Shown piece by piece: positions 1-10,870 of a stretch of DNA of 64,000 nucleotides. Source of the DNA: Phylloscopus collybita (taxonomy: Eukaryota; Chordata; Aves; Passeriformes; Phylloscopidae); assembly GCA_027886175.1 (NCBI GenBank), contig JAJNNQ010000027.1, forward strand, positions 2,866,001 to 2,930,000, read 5' to 3'. Position numbers and translations under genes: made by a program. Position 1 is the stretch's first letter. Each line of letters starts with the position of its first letter. Below the pieces are notes generated by a model. That model made no database searches. It saw only the letters and a list, made by a program, of their open reading frames with translations, and had not been told where the DNA came from.

Positions 1-72
1 GTGTAAACATATATGTAGCCAGATGTTGTTTCAGTTAATTTAAAACTATCTGCTTTTCTTTTATTTCTTTAG

Positions 73-2135
73 GGAAGAGGCATACCAGACCTTAATACAC
101 GACTTTTGGTCAGGAAGCTGTGGGATTCTTTTCAAATTCCTATTTTCACCCTCATGGATGCAGATCCACATGGTAAATCTATAGAGGTTCAAAGGCATAA
201 AAGGAAAGCAAAATTTGTTTAGGGTGTCCTCTCTCACTCTTATGGGAAGGTTCTGAGAGCTCAGAAATCCAACACAATCAGGTGGTGATGTATCTACCTT
301 GATCCCACTCCAAATTAGGGACATCACTGCAAAGTGAGAAGCAGCTGCTCAAAGAAATAGTATTAAGAGATCTGAATTATGCAGGATAAAGAAAGACACT
401 TTTAATAAGAGATATTGGACAATGTGTAAAAGAGCTGATTATCCTTGGGTTTGAACTGACTGCACACAGAGAGCGTGAAACATTTACCTATATGAAGGTG
501 TCATGCTGAGATTCTGATTGTTTTGACATAATCTAAAAATACATGTAAAGCATAAGAACCTCACTAATCACAAAGCCATAACTGTTGTGCCATAAAACTG
601 ATTTTTTAAACAGTCTCCTTAAACATGCCCACTGTGCAGACAAACAGACACTTGACTTTTGCTATTTTGCAACCCAGGTGTAGAAATAATGTGCGTCTAC
701 AAATACGGATCTGTGGTGAGTATATTTTTTCCCCTTCAAATACTTTGTTTTGTAGTCCAGCCTGGAAGCTGGCATGCATGAAGTGCTACAGCCTTTGTCA
801 GAATAGGTGCTGCCTTTTACTGCCTTTTACCATTTTGTTTCATCCCAAAGAGGTGATCTTTAGGCCTTGAGTGTCTGCAGAAGCAGCTTCTTCCTGCAAC
901 AAAAAGAAATTGTATAGTAATGCCAGGTGTTTCATTTAACCATATTTAACCATAACCAGTTTTTCTCTGCTGCACAGGCAGTTTTCAGACAGTCCCAATA
1001 GAAAACCATTCACCATTTAGACTTGTTTCTGCCTTAGAAGAGGAAGGAAGGCTGGAATGACCTTGGGAGGAGGAGAGCCTAATTGTGAGATGGGTGATTC
1101 TCCACAAAATAATGTTATGTTGGTAAAGATTTTATTCTGGCTTGAGAGGGATACTTGTGTTAGTGTGGAACATTATGGAAGAGGAGGCAAGAGGAGCAAG
1201 AAAGCATTATCATGTTACATGGCTACAGACAAGGTATGGAAACACAACATGGAAGGCAGGCAGGCATAGGAGAAGGCAGAGGGCAGGAGCAGATGGGTGA
1301 GCTGTTCAGCAGAGAAATGGAAAAAGAACATTCCCAAGTTAAACTAAAGCTCACTGAATGTTACAGCTGACCTTTCTTATTTTAGTCAATGTCCTTTGAG
1401 GCCCACCATCTCACCGTTCCCTCTGTCAAGTGGCTTGGTCTCCTTCCATCTGATCTCAAGAGGTGAGTTATTTCCTCAGAAGAAAAAGGAGCATCCTTCT
1501 GCTTCACAGACAGGAAATGCAGTCTGACTTACTGCACAAAAATCCATTTAAATCTACAACTCTTTTCATGCATTATTTTGGCTTAATATATGGAAATAAG
1601 ATGGCCAGATATATTTTTAAGTGTGTGAGAAATTTTAAGAATTTCATTATTTTTGCAGATTAAACATATGCAAAGATGCCTTGATTCCATTTACGAAGCA
1701 AGATGAAAATAAGTTAGCAAGTATTCTAAAGAGACCTTACATTGCTTGTCAGCCACTGTGGAAAAAGGAGGTTGGTACAAACCTACTGTTTTCTATTTCT
1801 TACTCCCCACAGGACAAATCCTATATCTGACAAGCTCTTAGGATAGCAAAATTAGTCAGGTTTTTTAGCCCTAAAAGAAAGCAAGACTGAGAAAGCCTGG
1901 GACGTCTCTCTGAACCACTTCACAGCTCTACATGCACATACAATGAGTGGATGGAATTTTCTTACTTAACTTCCTACACACATTAATTTTTCCTCATTTT
2001 TTCCCCTTCTTTTAGCTGGAAATTATGGCAGCATCTAAACTGAAGGCTGAAATTCAAGTTTTAACTTCTCTCTCATCAGATTTCCTGTCCAGAGTCTATT
2101 TACCAAACAAGCTGCAGTTTCGTGGATGGCTATGA
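73..2135 (+). CDS. SPO11: SPO11 meiotic double-strand-break transesterase, 3' part (last five coding exons)
   Basis: Spo11 is the topoisomerase VI A-like subunit that cuts DNA in meiotic prophase to start recombination. Seen: coding exons at 73-172, 678-715, 1386-1462, 1659-1770 and 2016-2135, each bounded by AG/GT, joining in frame to 148 C-terminal residues and a TGA stop at 2133-2135. The spliced product contains PDLNTRLLV, the Toprim-type acidic motif DADPHG, a VYKYGS stretch, FEAHHLTVP, and the typical tail VYLPNKL followed by a short GW-containing end. The family is about 400 residues, so the N-terminal half, including the catalytic tyrosine of the 5Y-CAP domain, lies before the window. 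The first exon starts in phase 0. The last intron has a weak donor (GAG then gttggt). The product is intact as far as visible. RAE1 begins about 1 kb downstream on the same strand with its own CpG island. Confidence 0.96.
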
Positions 2136-2780
2136 ATGCTGCTCTGCAAATGAAAGGTTTTCCTATATATTGATTTAATTTGACTGCACTTAAGAAAAAA
2201 GTGCAGAGACAAAGGAGTATCTGTCAGTTTCTTGTTCAGTTTCTTGTTCAGTTTCTTTATCTCTGTACCTAGAGAATAATTTTCTCTTTTTCTTTGCTCA
2301 AACTATAAGAGTAATTATGATTTCTGTAGAATAAATACTGCTACTTCCACTCTGTGGTTTCTGCTGTGAAACAGTGCCAAATGCAATAGCACACGTAGAA
2401 AAGATAACAAAATATATTCTTTCTGGCCAGAAAAATGTGAAGTTCAAAAATATATCCAGGATTTTTTTTTTGCCTTCTGTCTTAAAGCACAGCATGATGC
2501 TGTACCAAGTTCTTATATTTGAAGGGGAGTGAAAGGCCTGCTTAAGAATTTATTGCTCGTGCCTCTTTTTGGAAATTATTTTAGGTACAGCATTGTGGGG
2601 CTTTGTGTTCGCTGTAAATTCTGACCTAAAAGCCAGAAATAATTCCTTATTACTGCACATCTCAAGCAGCTATAAACCTTCCAGCAATCAAATTACTATT
2701 TGTCTTCAATGAACAAATAAGAAGCAGATGTTACTGATTAAGAATTTAATAAACAATCCTGTTAATAATGCACATCACAA
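2136..2780 (+). other. SPO11: SPO11 3' UTR with two polyadenylation signals
   Basis: AT-rich sequence follows the SPO11 stop. AATAAA hexamers lie at 2330-2335 and 2748-2753; either could end the transcript. The exact cleavage site is not visible. Confidence 0.55.
2224..2257. repeat. Short 12-bp tandem repeat in the SPO11 3' UTR
   Basis: The unit tcagtttcttgt occurs twice in full (2224-2235, 2236-2247) and once in part (2248-2257), with no mismatch. Confidence 0.85.
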
Positions 2781-3139
2781 CAGAATCCCTTGTTCATTTA
2801 ATTTATTTAGTTGGCTGTAAAACAGTAAAGAGAAGCAGAAAACCGGTGATCGAAGTGTACATTAATTTTTACGTGAGGCAGTCAGACTGACTGCACAGAA
2901 AATACCTCCAAAATTGTTCTCCACAGACATCAGCGTGGATCTTACAGACAATATTTTCAGTAGATTTATTTTATCGGGGGTTTTTACGGCTGTTCCGCCA
3001 GTATTAAATCTGAATGAAAAGTCCTTTTTATTTACAGTATAATGACAGAGTTACAACAAGCACTGTAATCCCGGGGCATACAGGGCTGGTCCGGCAGCCG
3101 CTGTACCACAGGAGGGTCAGATCACCTACAGCTCAGGAA

Positions 3140-3660
3140 CATCCCCAAAAAACCGGGAACGGCGGCTCCGGGAAGGAACCCGGGCTTCATTCCCCCTCAG
3201 CTCCGCCGGGCCGGGGCGGGGCCTGCGGGAGGCTCCGCCCGGGCCCCGCCCCTCGCTCCCAGGGCGCAGCCGCGGCCCCGCCCCGCGGCGCCTGCGCAGG
3301 AGGCGCGGCCCGTCCCGCGCTCGCCGCCGGCCGTGTCGCAGGTTCCGGGCCGGAGCGGGCCCGCAGCGGTGCGTGAGGGCGGCCCCGGCCCGCGTCCCCC
3401 CCCGGGCTCCGCAGCGTCCGCGGCAGCGCCCGAGGGGCCGTCCCGGGAGCCGCCGGCCGGGGGGAGGGAGCCCCGCGGAGCGGCGGCCTCGGGGGTGGGC
3501 GGAGAGCCCCGGCTGGGGTGTGCGCCGGGGGGGGCAGCACCCCCGGCCGGGCTCGGGGTTGGGGTACCCGGGGCGGCCTCGCTGCCGAAGCCCCGGGGCA
3601 TGGCAGGGTTGGCTTTGCCAGGGCGCGGCCCAAGAGGGATCCGAGGCAGGGTGGGCAGCC
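3140..3660 (+). promoter_or_regulatory. RAE1: CpG-island promoter of RAE1
   Basis: About 500 bases of very GC- and CpG-rich sequence with several GGGGCGGGG-type Sp1 boxes, set between AT-rich flanks and ending 200 bases before the RAE1 start exon. This is the usual layout of a TATA-less housekeeping promoter. Long open frames on both strands here come from the lack of A/T-rich stops and are not genes. Confidence 0.8.
3300..3368 (+). other. RAE1: Probable noncoding first exon of RAE1
   Basis: The coding start exon opens at a clear acceptor (cgttcgcag, exon from 3860), so a 5' leader exon must lie upstream. The best donor in the island is GCAGCG followed by gtgcgtgag, with GT at 3369-3370. The left edge, 3300, is a guess, since no transcription start is visible. 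Confidence 0.4.
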
Positions 3661-3698
3661 GGGAGGTGTGGGGGATCCAACAGCACCGAGAGGCGTCT

Positions 3699-3730
3699 GT
3701 TTATTTATTTATTTATTTTATTTAATTTTA
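3699..3730. repeat. (TTTA)n microsatellite in RAE1 intron 1
   Basis: About five TTTA units followed by a degenerate T/A-rich tail, just after the CpG island. Confidence 0.85.
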
Positions 3731-3866
3731 CTATATCTTGTTTGGTATGTTTGTGTATCCCTGGGTGCCTCCCAGAGCCGTGCTGGTGCGGTGGCTGCGG
3801 TGAGACGCCCCGGGCACGCTTGAGGGCCTTGCAGGGCTGAACCTTTGGCTCGTTCGCAGGGCAAGG

Positions 3867-6800
3867 ATGAGTCTGTTCGGGTCAACGTCGGGGTTCGGTA
3901 CCGGAGGGACCAGCATGTTCGGCAGCACCACAGCAGATAACCACAACCCCATGAAGGTACGTGTGTCAGCCCCCTGTGCTGCCGCGTGTGTTCATTTGTC
4001 ACAGCAGGACCTATTGACTCATTCTAGAGAAGCAGTAAGAGCTCAGTTCACAGTTTTCAAAAGTTGTTCTGTCTCCTGTCCTTTGTAGGATATTGAAGTA
4101 ACGTCTCCACCTGATGACAGCATATCTTGTTTAGCATTTAGTCCACCAACGCTGCCAGGCAATTTCCTCATTGCGGGATCATGGGCAAATGATGTAAGTA
4201 TTCTCAGTTAGACATGCAGATAAATAAAGTGTTTAAATTGCAAAATGGGATCCTAAAAGCTTGTGCAGGGCACCTGAAAACCTAACTTGTTGAAGAACTG
4301 CAAAGTTTTATGTCTGGTACCAAGGCACTAAGTTTAACATAGTTGATAAATCATCCTCTTTGACAGCACAAGCCCAAAAAGATTATTGTTTAAGTTACCC
4401 TAACAAGTTTCTTTGGTTTGAAGGATGAGATCCCAGCTGGCTCAGGCAGGGAGGGAACACAAATGTGGGCAGGTTTTCTAACTGCTGTGTTCTGCCCAGC
4501 TGAGGATTTAGGGTTCTCCAGGACAGTGTGGTGAGGGGGTGTAGGTTTGCAAGGTGCTCTTGAGGTGGAACTGAAGTTCTGGGGTTGAGTTTTGGCTCTA
4601 CAGGTGAGAGGAACATAAGCAGAAAATGTAAGGTTTCACTAGCACTGAAAAAACCCAGACTTTTGTATTTATAACCACACTTTTTGTTGGATAAACTAAG
4701 GCTGGGGCCTTCAAGACAAGTCTTTTCAAGTTTCTGTTAATGTGCTTTATCTGCATTTGCTTCTCCTGTTACAGGTTCGCTGCTGGGAAGTTCAGGATAA
4801 TGGACAGACAATTCCAAAGGCTCAGCAGATGCACACAGGGCCCGTACTAGATGCCTGCTGGAGTGATGTATGTTGTTCTTTAAAAACAAATGTGCATTTT
4901 TTTACCAAAAGCCTAAATAAATTGGTGTGTGCTTTGCAGGCAGATGAGTGCCACATGTAGCTGTAGTCTGTGGTTGTTGCAAAGACTTAAATTGCTGTCA
5001 ATGTGTGCTAAGTGTGTCCTGGTGGGATGGGCTGGCATGGATGTAAGAAGGCTAAAAGTGAGTTTAAAAGTTAGGAGTGTGTTAAAAGCTAGATAAAACT
5101 AGCACTGTTTGTTCTTTTATGACATAACCCCAAATTTATTTATGACTATGTTTCTTCTTTGTCTTGCAATCCCTGTACATGTTACATTGATGTTACACTG
5201 TGACTAGAAGAGAATAAGACTTGGACAGTTTTCCCATAGGGCCTGTTAATCTCTTAATTTGATTCTTGTTTTTTTTTTTTTTTTAGGATGGGAGTAAAGT
5301 ATTTACTGCTTCCTGTGATAAAACTGCCAAAATGTGGGATCTCAACAGTAATCAAGCAATTCAGATTGCACAAGTAAGTAAAGCCCAAAGTACCAAACGT
5401 TTTTTATTTCTTTTTCTGTTCTTATTAAAAGCCAGCTTTCTAATTTTTATATTTTTGAGATTGTGATGAGCACCTGAACAGGTGATCAAAGTGATTTAAA
5501 AACCCTGGGCACCTCTTTTCTCTGTTTTACTTAAGAACTCTCTTTCCACTGCTGCAGTGATCTCACTAAGTCACCCTGCTGCATTAGAGGGGGAAAAATT
5601 TAAAAGTCATTCAATTCACTTCACAAATACCAGCTTTCTACTTCAATTTACATTCTCAGATATAGAAGTTAATGTCTGTTTGGAGAATATGTAATCATGG
5701 TGACTAAAATTAGTTACCAGTTACAATTTAAGAAGAGTTAGTCCCTGTAATGATTGCTTCTTGCATGTGTGTTTGTCCTTCCTTTCTTCAGCATGATGCT
5801 CCTGTGAAGACTATCCATTGGATTAAAGCACCAAATTACAGCTGTGTGATGACAGGAAGCTGGGATAAAACTCTGAAGGTAAATTTTTTACCTGAACAAA
5901 TGGACACAAAGTGTGCTAGTAATCTCTCTATAAAAACATTTATGTGAAGTGAAAACATTTTATTAAGCTCTGATAATTAATAATGGAGTAGCCTCACTTC
6001 ACAGAGAGTTGCACTGTTCTATTACAAGAATGAAACAGTTTTATTCTCTCTCCTGTAGTAATTTTAAGTGTATCCTGAGCTCCAAGTGTAAGTTTGTTTA
6101 TTTCTCTGTTTCCATCAGTTCTGGGATACCCGTTCACCAACACCCATGATGACACTGCAGCTCCCTGAGAGATGTTACTGTGCAGATGTGGTAAGTGAGG
6201 ATATCTGCTGAACTGCTGCCAGCTGGGTAACTGGGAGTAGGAGTGAGTTCTGGGGGCTTCTGTAGAACAGGACTTGAAAACTGTCAGTGTTTGCTGTCTC
6301 TGTGATTGCAGTGCTAGAACATAAAGTGATCTTCTTGATCAGGCCCTGGAAAAGAGGGATTTTCATCATACAAAACACACTTGGTGTCCATTTAACATCA
6401 CAAAAATCAGTGTAAAGACTGACCTACCCTTAGTTCTGGACAAGTTTGTGAACCACCTTTGCACTTCACACTGGAAGAATCAGCTCATAATTAGAAGATT
6501 TTTGGTGTGTTTTAATTTCTCAGTGGCAGGGAAAAACTGACTTGTGTTTGAAGATATGGGAATAAATGAACTTTCTTCTTTATCTGCTTCCTATTTCCCT
6601 CTTGTCTCACTCCATAAAGTTCTTCAGGGTGTTCTGCTGTGCAATTAACACGAGTGTCTCTCTTCCAACCTGTTTTACAACCTTACCCAGGTTCATCCTA
6701 TGGCAGCTGTGGCCACTGCAGAAAGGGGCTTGATAGTTTATCAGTTAGAGAACCAACCTTCTGAGTTCAGAAGAATAGAATCTCCTCTGAAACACCAGGT

Positions 6801-9640
6801 AAATAATAATATTTGTATTTATACAGATTGTTGACATTCTGGGCTTGACATGTTTTGTAAAAACGTGCAGTGTTTCAAAACCAAGTTGTCTTAGTATGGC
6901 AGTTACCTGGTATGCCATTGATCTGTTGCTGATGTTCACAAGGATTTAGAAATTTAAATACTATTGCCCAAATTCTCAACAGAATTTGAGCTATCTCTTG
7001 ACCTTTCTAGGTGGTTTTGCTTTACCTTGCATTGGTGGCTTTGTGAAGTTTTGTGTCCCTGTGGAGAAGATGCCTCTGTCTAAAACTGCTTTGTATCTTT
7101 CTCAAACTCAGCATCGCTGTGTTGCTATTTTCAAAGACAAAGTGAACAAACCAACTGGATTTGCCCTTGGAAGTATTGAAGGCAGAGTAGCTATTCATTA
7201 TATCAACCCCCCAAACCCGTAAGTATCCAATAAAACATCCTCTCTTTATTGCTCAGTTCACAGTGATGAAAATAAAAAGCTTTTTAATTTTTTTTTTTTT
7301 TCAATTTTTAAATTTCCTTTCCAGTGCAAAAGATAATTTCACTTTTAAATGCCATCGCTCCAATGGAACAAACACATCAGCACCTCAGGACATCTATGCT
7401 GTGAGTATCCAACATGTATCACACTGTACACTCCCAGTGTAAAACTGGCTCTGAACTGTTCTCCTTGACCTTTTATCTTGCCTAAGGCTGTCTTGGACAC
7501 ATTCAAAGATCTGTCATAGTCATTCTTTAAGAGGACAGGCAAATTTTTGTACTTCCCATAAACAAGCACTAGATCAGCCTTTCATTGAATCTGCTTGTCA
7601 ACAAGTAGAGTTGACACTTGTTAATTTTGCAGATATTGAAACAATAGTTGTGTAATGGCATTATGCATTGAATTATTAGGTACTAGACCAAAAAGATAAC
7701 TGTTTTTCTTGTTGCTTTGGTGATTTTTCTTTGCTTGTCTTTGGGGCTTTTCCTCCAAAAAAGCTTTCAAAAATTAAGAGCTGTATCTAATTGAAGTTTA
7801 CTGTATTTACTCGTGCAGACTTCAGCACATCTTTTGTGAGTGCTCCCATCACCTGTTGCTCTGTGTGCTGTTTTGTTCTGCAGGTTAATGGGATTGCCTT
7901 CCACCCTGTCCATGGTACCCTGGCCACAGTAGGGTCTGATGGGAGATTCAGCTTTTGGGATAAAGATGCACGGACAAAGCTAAAAACCTCGGAGCAGCTG
8001 GACCAGCCAATATCTGCTTGTTGTTTCAATCACAATGGCAATATATTTGCTTATGCTTCCAGCTATGATTGGTCAAAGGTAAGAGGGGTTTAGACTCATG
8101 TTCATACTCTCACTTGACAGCTTCTTCTTGTGGTGATTTTGCTGGTTTTTATAAGTAGTAGGTGAAACTTCCTGATTTCTAAGAGAACTGAAAAGGGGCA
8201 TTTTGGCCACCTGATGAAGTTTAACAATTAAAGCTGTGAATTTGTGATGTTTCAGCTTCAGCTGGACAAGATTGCTAAACGATGCTGGTCTACAAATGTG
8301 GATGAGCAGGATGTAAATTCCCTGATTCAGAGGTTGCTATGGTTGCTCACACACGTGGTGCCGTGGGCAGTGTCACAGGGCAGCGTGGCACCCTGACAGC
8401 TTCCCACAGAGCTTGTCAAATGCACATCTCTGCTGCTTGTGCAGGGGAAAAAAAAAGCTGTGGCTGTGATTATAAACACTTACCCCAGTGTTTGAATGCT
8501 CTGTATTAAATTTTCACTGCCACTTAGTGAGGCTTTTGATGGTGCTTATTTATGTATTTCTATCCCACACTTAACAACAGAGACAGAGCAGAACCACAGC
8601 AAACCATAATCTGTGGAAAGTCAATACTTCTTAATAGTGTAAGGAGGGAGAGCAGCAAGCTTGAAATGTAACTAATTTCCATGGTGCTTAGAGGATAATG
8701 TTCCTTGTGGTTTTGAGTGGAACAAATGCAGAAATCACGTTGGTTAACTCAACTGCATGCCACAGAGAGCTAAATTTTAATTCACTGCATTGTATTTAGT
8801 CTTCTGCCCACATTAAAATATTTGTTGGTGCCAGGGCAGATGAATTCTTCAGTTGTGATGCTTGGTACCTTTCAGATCTGTAAACTAGAATTAAGCAGTA
8901 AAATCAGTTGGTGCTAACTCCTCCCCAGAACCATTTCTTGTCCCTGGCATTGGTAATTTCCAACTTGCATGTTGGAAATTCAGTGGCTTTATTAGTGTTT
9001 ACTCTCCCTGATTTGGATACTTGGGTATTAATTTGGTAATGTGTATGCAAATGATATGCAAAGCAGGACATTTGCATCTGCAGCTGGGGAACAGAAAACT
9101 CTGCAGTTGCCTGTAGAACTTGGGCTTCACTTTGAAAAAATGTGACCTGATGTCATTTAAAAGATGGAAAATACAAAGTGAAGCTGGGTGGCCATTAAAG
9201 GTTACAGTTTTGTTTCACTGCCTGGAATGACATTTAAAAGAAATCATATTGAATTCTTAGATTGCACCTGTAGAGTAGAACTTTGTGATATGTGGTTATT
9301 TTTAAATCAAAAATATTTTATACTTTAAAAATGGATGAAAGTCTCTTAAATTTTACTTCATATGTATAGTTCTTGTAATTACTTACTTAAGCTGTTTCTA
9401 ATCCACCAGTGTGGTCCAATATCTGGTCTTAAAAACTTCAAGATTAAATCTTAATAAACCAAACAAATGAAATATTTATATTCTTAACCTTTTAAGTAAT
9501 GCTGATATTTTTTTTCTTTGAAGAGAGTAAATGTACATTATTTTTGTCTTTAGGGTCACGAATTCTATAATCCACAGAAGAAAAACTACATTTTTCTGCG
9601 AAATGCAGCAGAAGAGCTGAAGCCCAGGAATAAGAAGTAG
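3867..9640 (+). CDS. RAE1: RAE1 mRNA export factor, complete, 11 coding exons
   Basis: RAE1 (Gle2) is a WD40 beta-propeller that binds the GLEBS motif of NUP98 at the nuclear pore for mRNA export; it also acts with BUB-family proteins in the spindle checkpoint. Coding exons: 3867-3956, 4089-4193, 4775-4867, 5287-5373, 5792-5878, 6119-6190, 6691-6798, 7112-7218, 7325-7400, 7884-8078 and 9554-9640. All have AG/GT borders. They sum to 1107 nt, a 368-residue protein, the same length as the human protein. Residues 1-30 are Gly/Ser/Phe-rich ([17 protein letters not shown]). WD-type strands appear at CWEV (68-71), KMWDL (111-115), KFWDT (154-158) and SFWDK (298-302). The tail is ELKPRNKK. The ATG at 3867 has A at -3 and is the first ATG in its exon. 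Exons 9 and 10 split a proline codon; the other junctions are phase 0. No defect is seen. Confidence 0.98.
3957..9553 (+). other. RAE1: RAE1 introns
   Basis: Ten introns separate the coding exons, from 106 bases (7219-7324) to 1475 bases (8079-9553). The others include 4194-4774, 4868-5286, 5374-5791, 6191-6690 and 7401-7883. I looked for snoRNA C/D boxes and nested genes and saw none that hold up. T-runs at 5270-5284 and about 7288-7302 are polypyrimidine tracts before acceptors. Confidence 0.7.
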
Positions 9641-10870
9641 AGTCTGACTTGAGCTCCTCTACTTGTTCTGCCCTTCCTGCCTCTGCTCTTCTGCCATTTG
9701 TGCCCTGTTGCACCCATGGTTCAGTCAACTTTGGATCACAGACATTTAGCAGGAAGTGTACAAATTACACTAAATGTGTTCTGACTTGCTGGAGAACATT
9801 TTCCAAATTAGATACTCTGAAAGAGAGGCTCCTATTGCCATGACTTAACCACTCTCTGTTCCACAGCAATAATGAAATTGCAGCAAAACCAACATCTGGG
9901 GTAGATATTCCTGCTTTGAAGTGCAACCATTTGTATCTCTGGATTTATTTTGTTGGTATTACATTAAAATATGTTAATTATAATAGTTCTGGAGAAGTTG
10001 TATAAATACTGTATTTTTTGTAAGTTCTTGGAGAATCACCAGTAATTCTTCTCAGAGGAGGCTTGTTTTTTTTTTTTTTTTCTTATTAATAATTCAGGGG
10101 GTTCTTTCATTGCTTTCTGGTTTTTCAAATGGAAGCATTGTCTGCTGTCTGCCAGGAAGAAATGCCTTGCAAATAGTTTTCCCTCCTTTTTTAGATGACT
10201 AGGAAGGTATGTAAGGGGCCAAGAGCAGTGACAGAAACTCCAGACAGAAGATGGGCCCAGTGCAAACTTCAGATTTCTCTGACACTCCTGCAGTGGACAT
10301 GACTTCTGAGCAAACTGCTTTTTCTAGTTCAAAGGAGAAGTTGCAGTGGTGCCAAGTGGTGAAATAGCTCAGAGTTCAGGAGCATGAGCAAACTTTTAAA
10401 GGTTTTAATGTGTGCAAAATCCCTTTGACCTAAACTTCTTTGAACCTGACAGCTTTTAGAATTTTGAGTATTTTACATCTCTCTTAACATGGTTTTGTCC
10501 TGTAACAGGGTGTTCAGGACTGAAAAAAAAAATTACTCATTTTTGTATTAACTAGAAAGTAGTGCTGGGGAGCTTCATCCTGATCAAAAATGCTGTGAAA
10601 CAAAATGAGTGGGTCTTTTGCTGACTTGAATCTACCACTGTTTACTTTTAACTAGCCAGTTGTATACATGCCAAAGTTTTCTTTTTTGGAAGTGAATGCT
10701 TATTATTCCTGTCTAACTATTGTTTGTTTGATAAGGACTGAATAAAAAGGGCATGGGGGGAGCATGTATAGAATTACATGGCATATTGTACAAATTCTCT
10801 GTAAAACTGTTATGGTTTAATGCTGATGGTTATGGATTCATGCTACATTTCAAATAAATTTTTTTACTTA
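9641..10870 (+). other. RAE1: RAE1 3' UTR with alternative polyadenylation signals
   Basis: AT-rich sequence follows the TAG stop at 9638-9640. Candidate signals are ATTAAA at 9963-9968, AATAAA at 10741-10746 and AATAAA at 10853-10858. A T-run lies at about 10066-10081. The two late AATAAA sites are the most likely ends, giving a UTR of about 1.1-1.2 kb. Confidence 0.55.

Noticed and set aside
3126..3840. Long overlapping open frames on both strands at the RAE1 promoter
   Set aside because: They are Pro/Arg/Ala/Gly-rich translations of a CpG island where A/T-rich stops are rare.
5462..5560. Possible C/D box snoRNA in a RAE1 intron (GTGATGA followed by CTGA)
   Set aside because: The boxes are only a few bases apart and no terminal stem or properly spaced D box was found.
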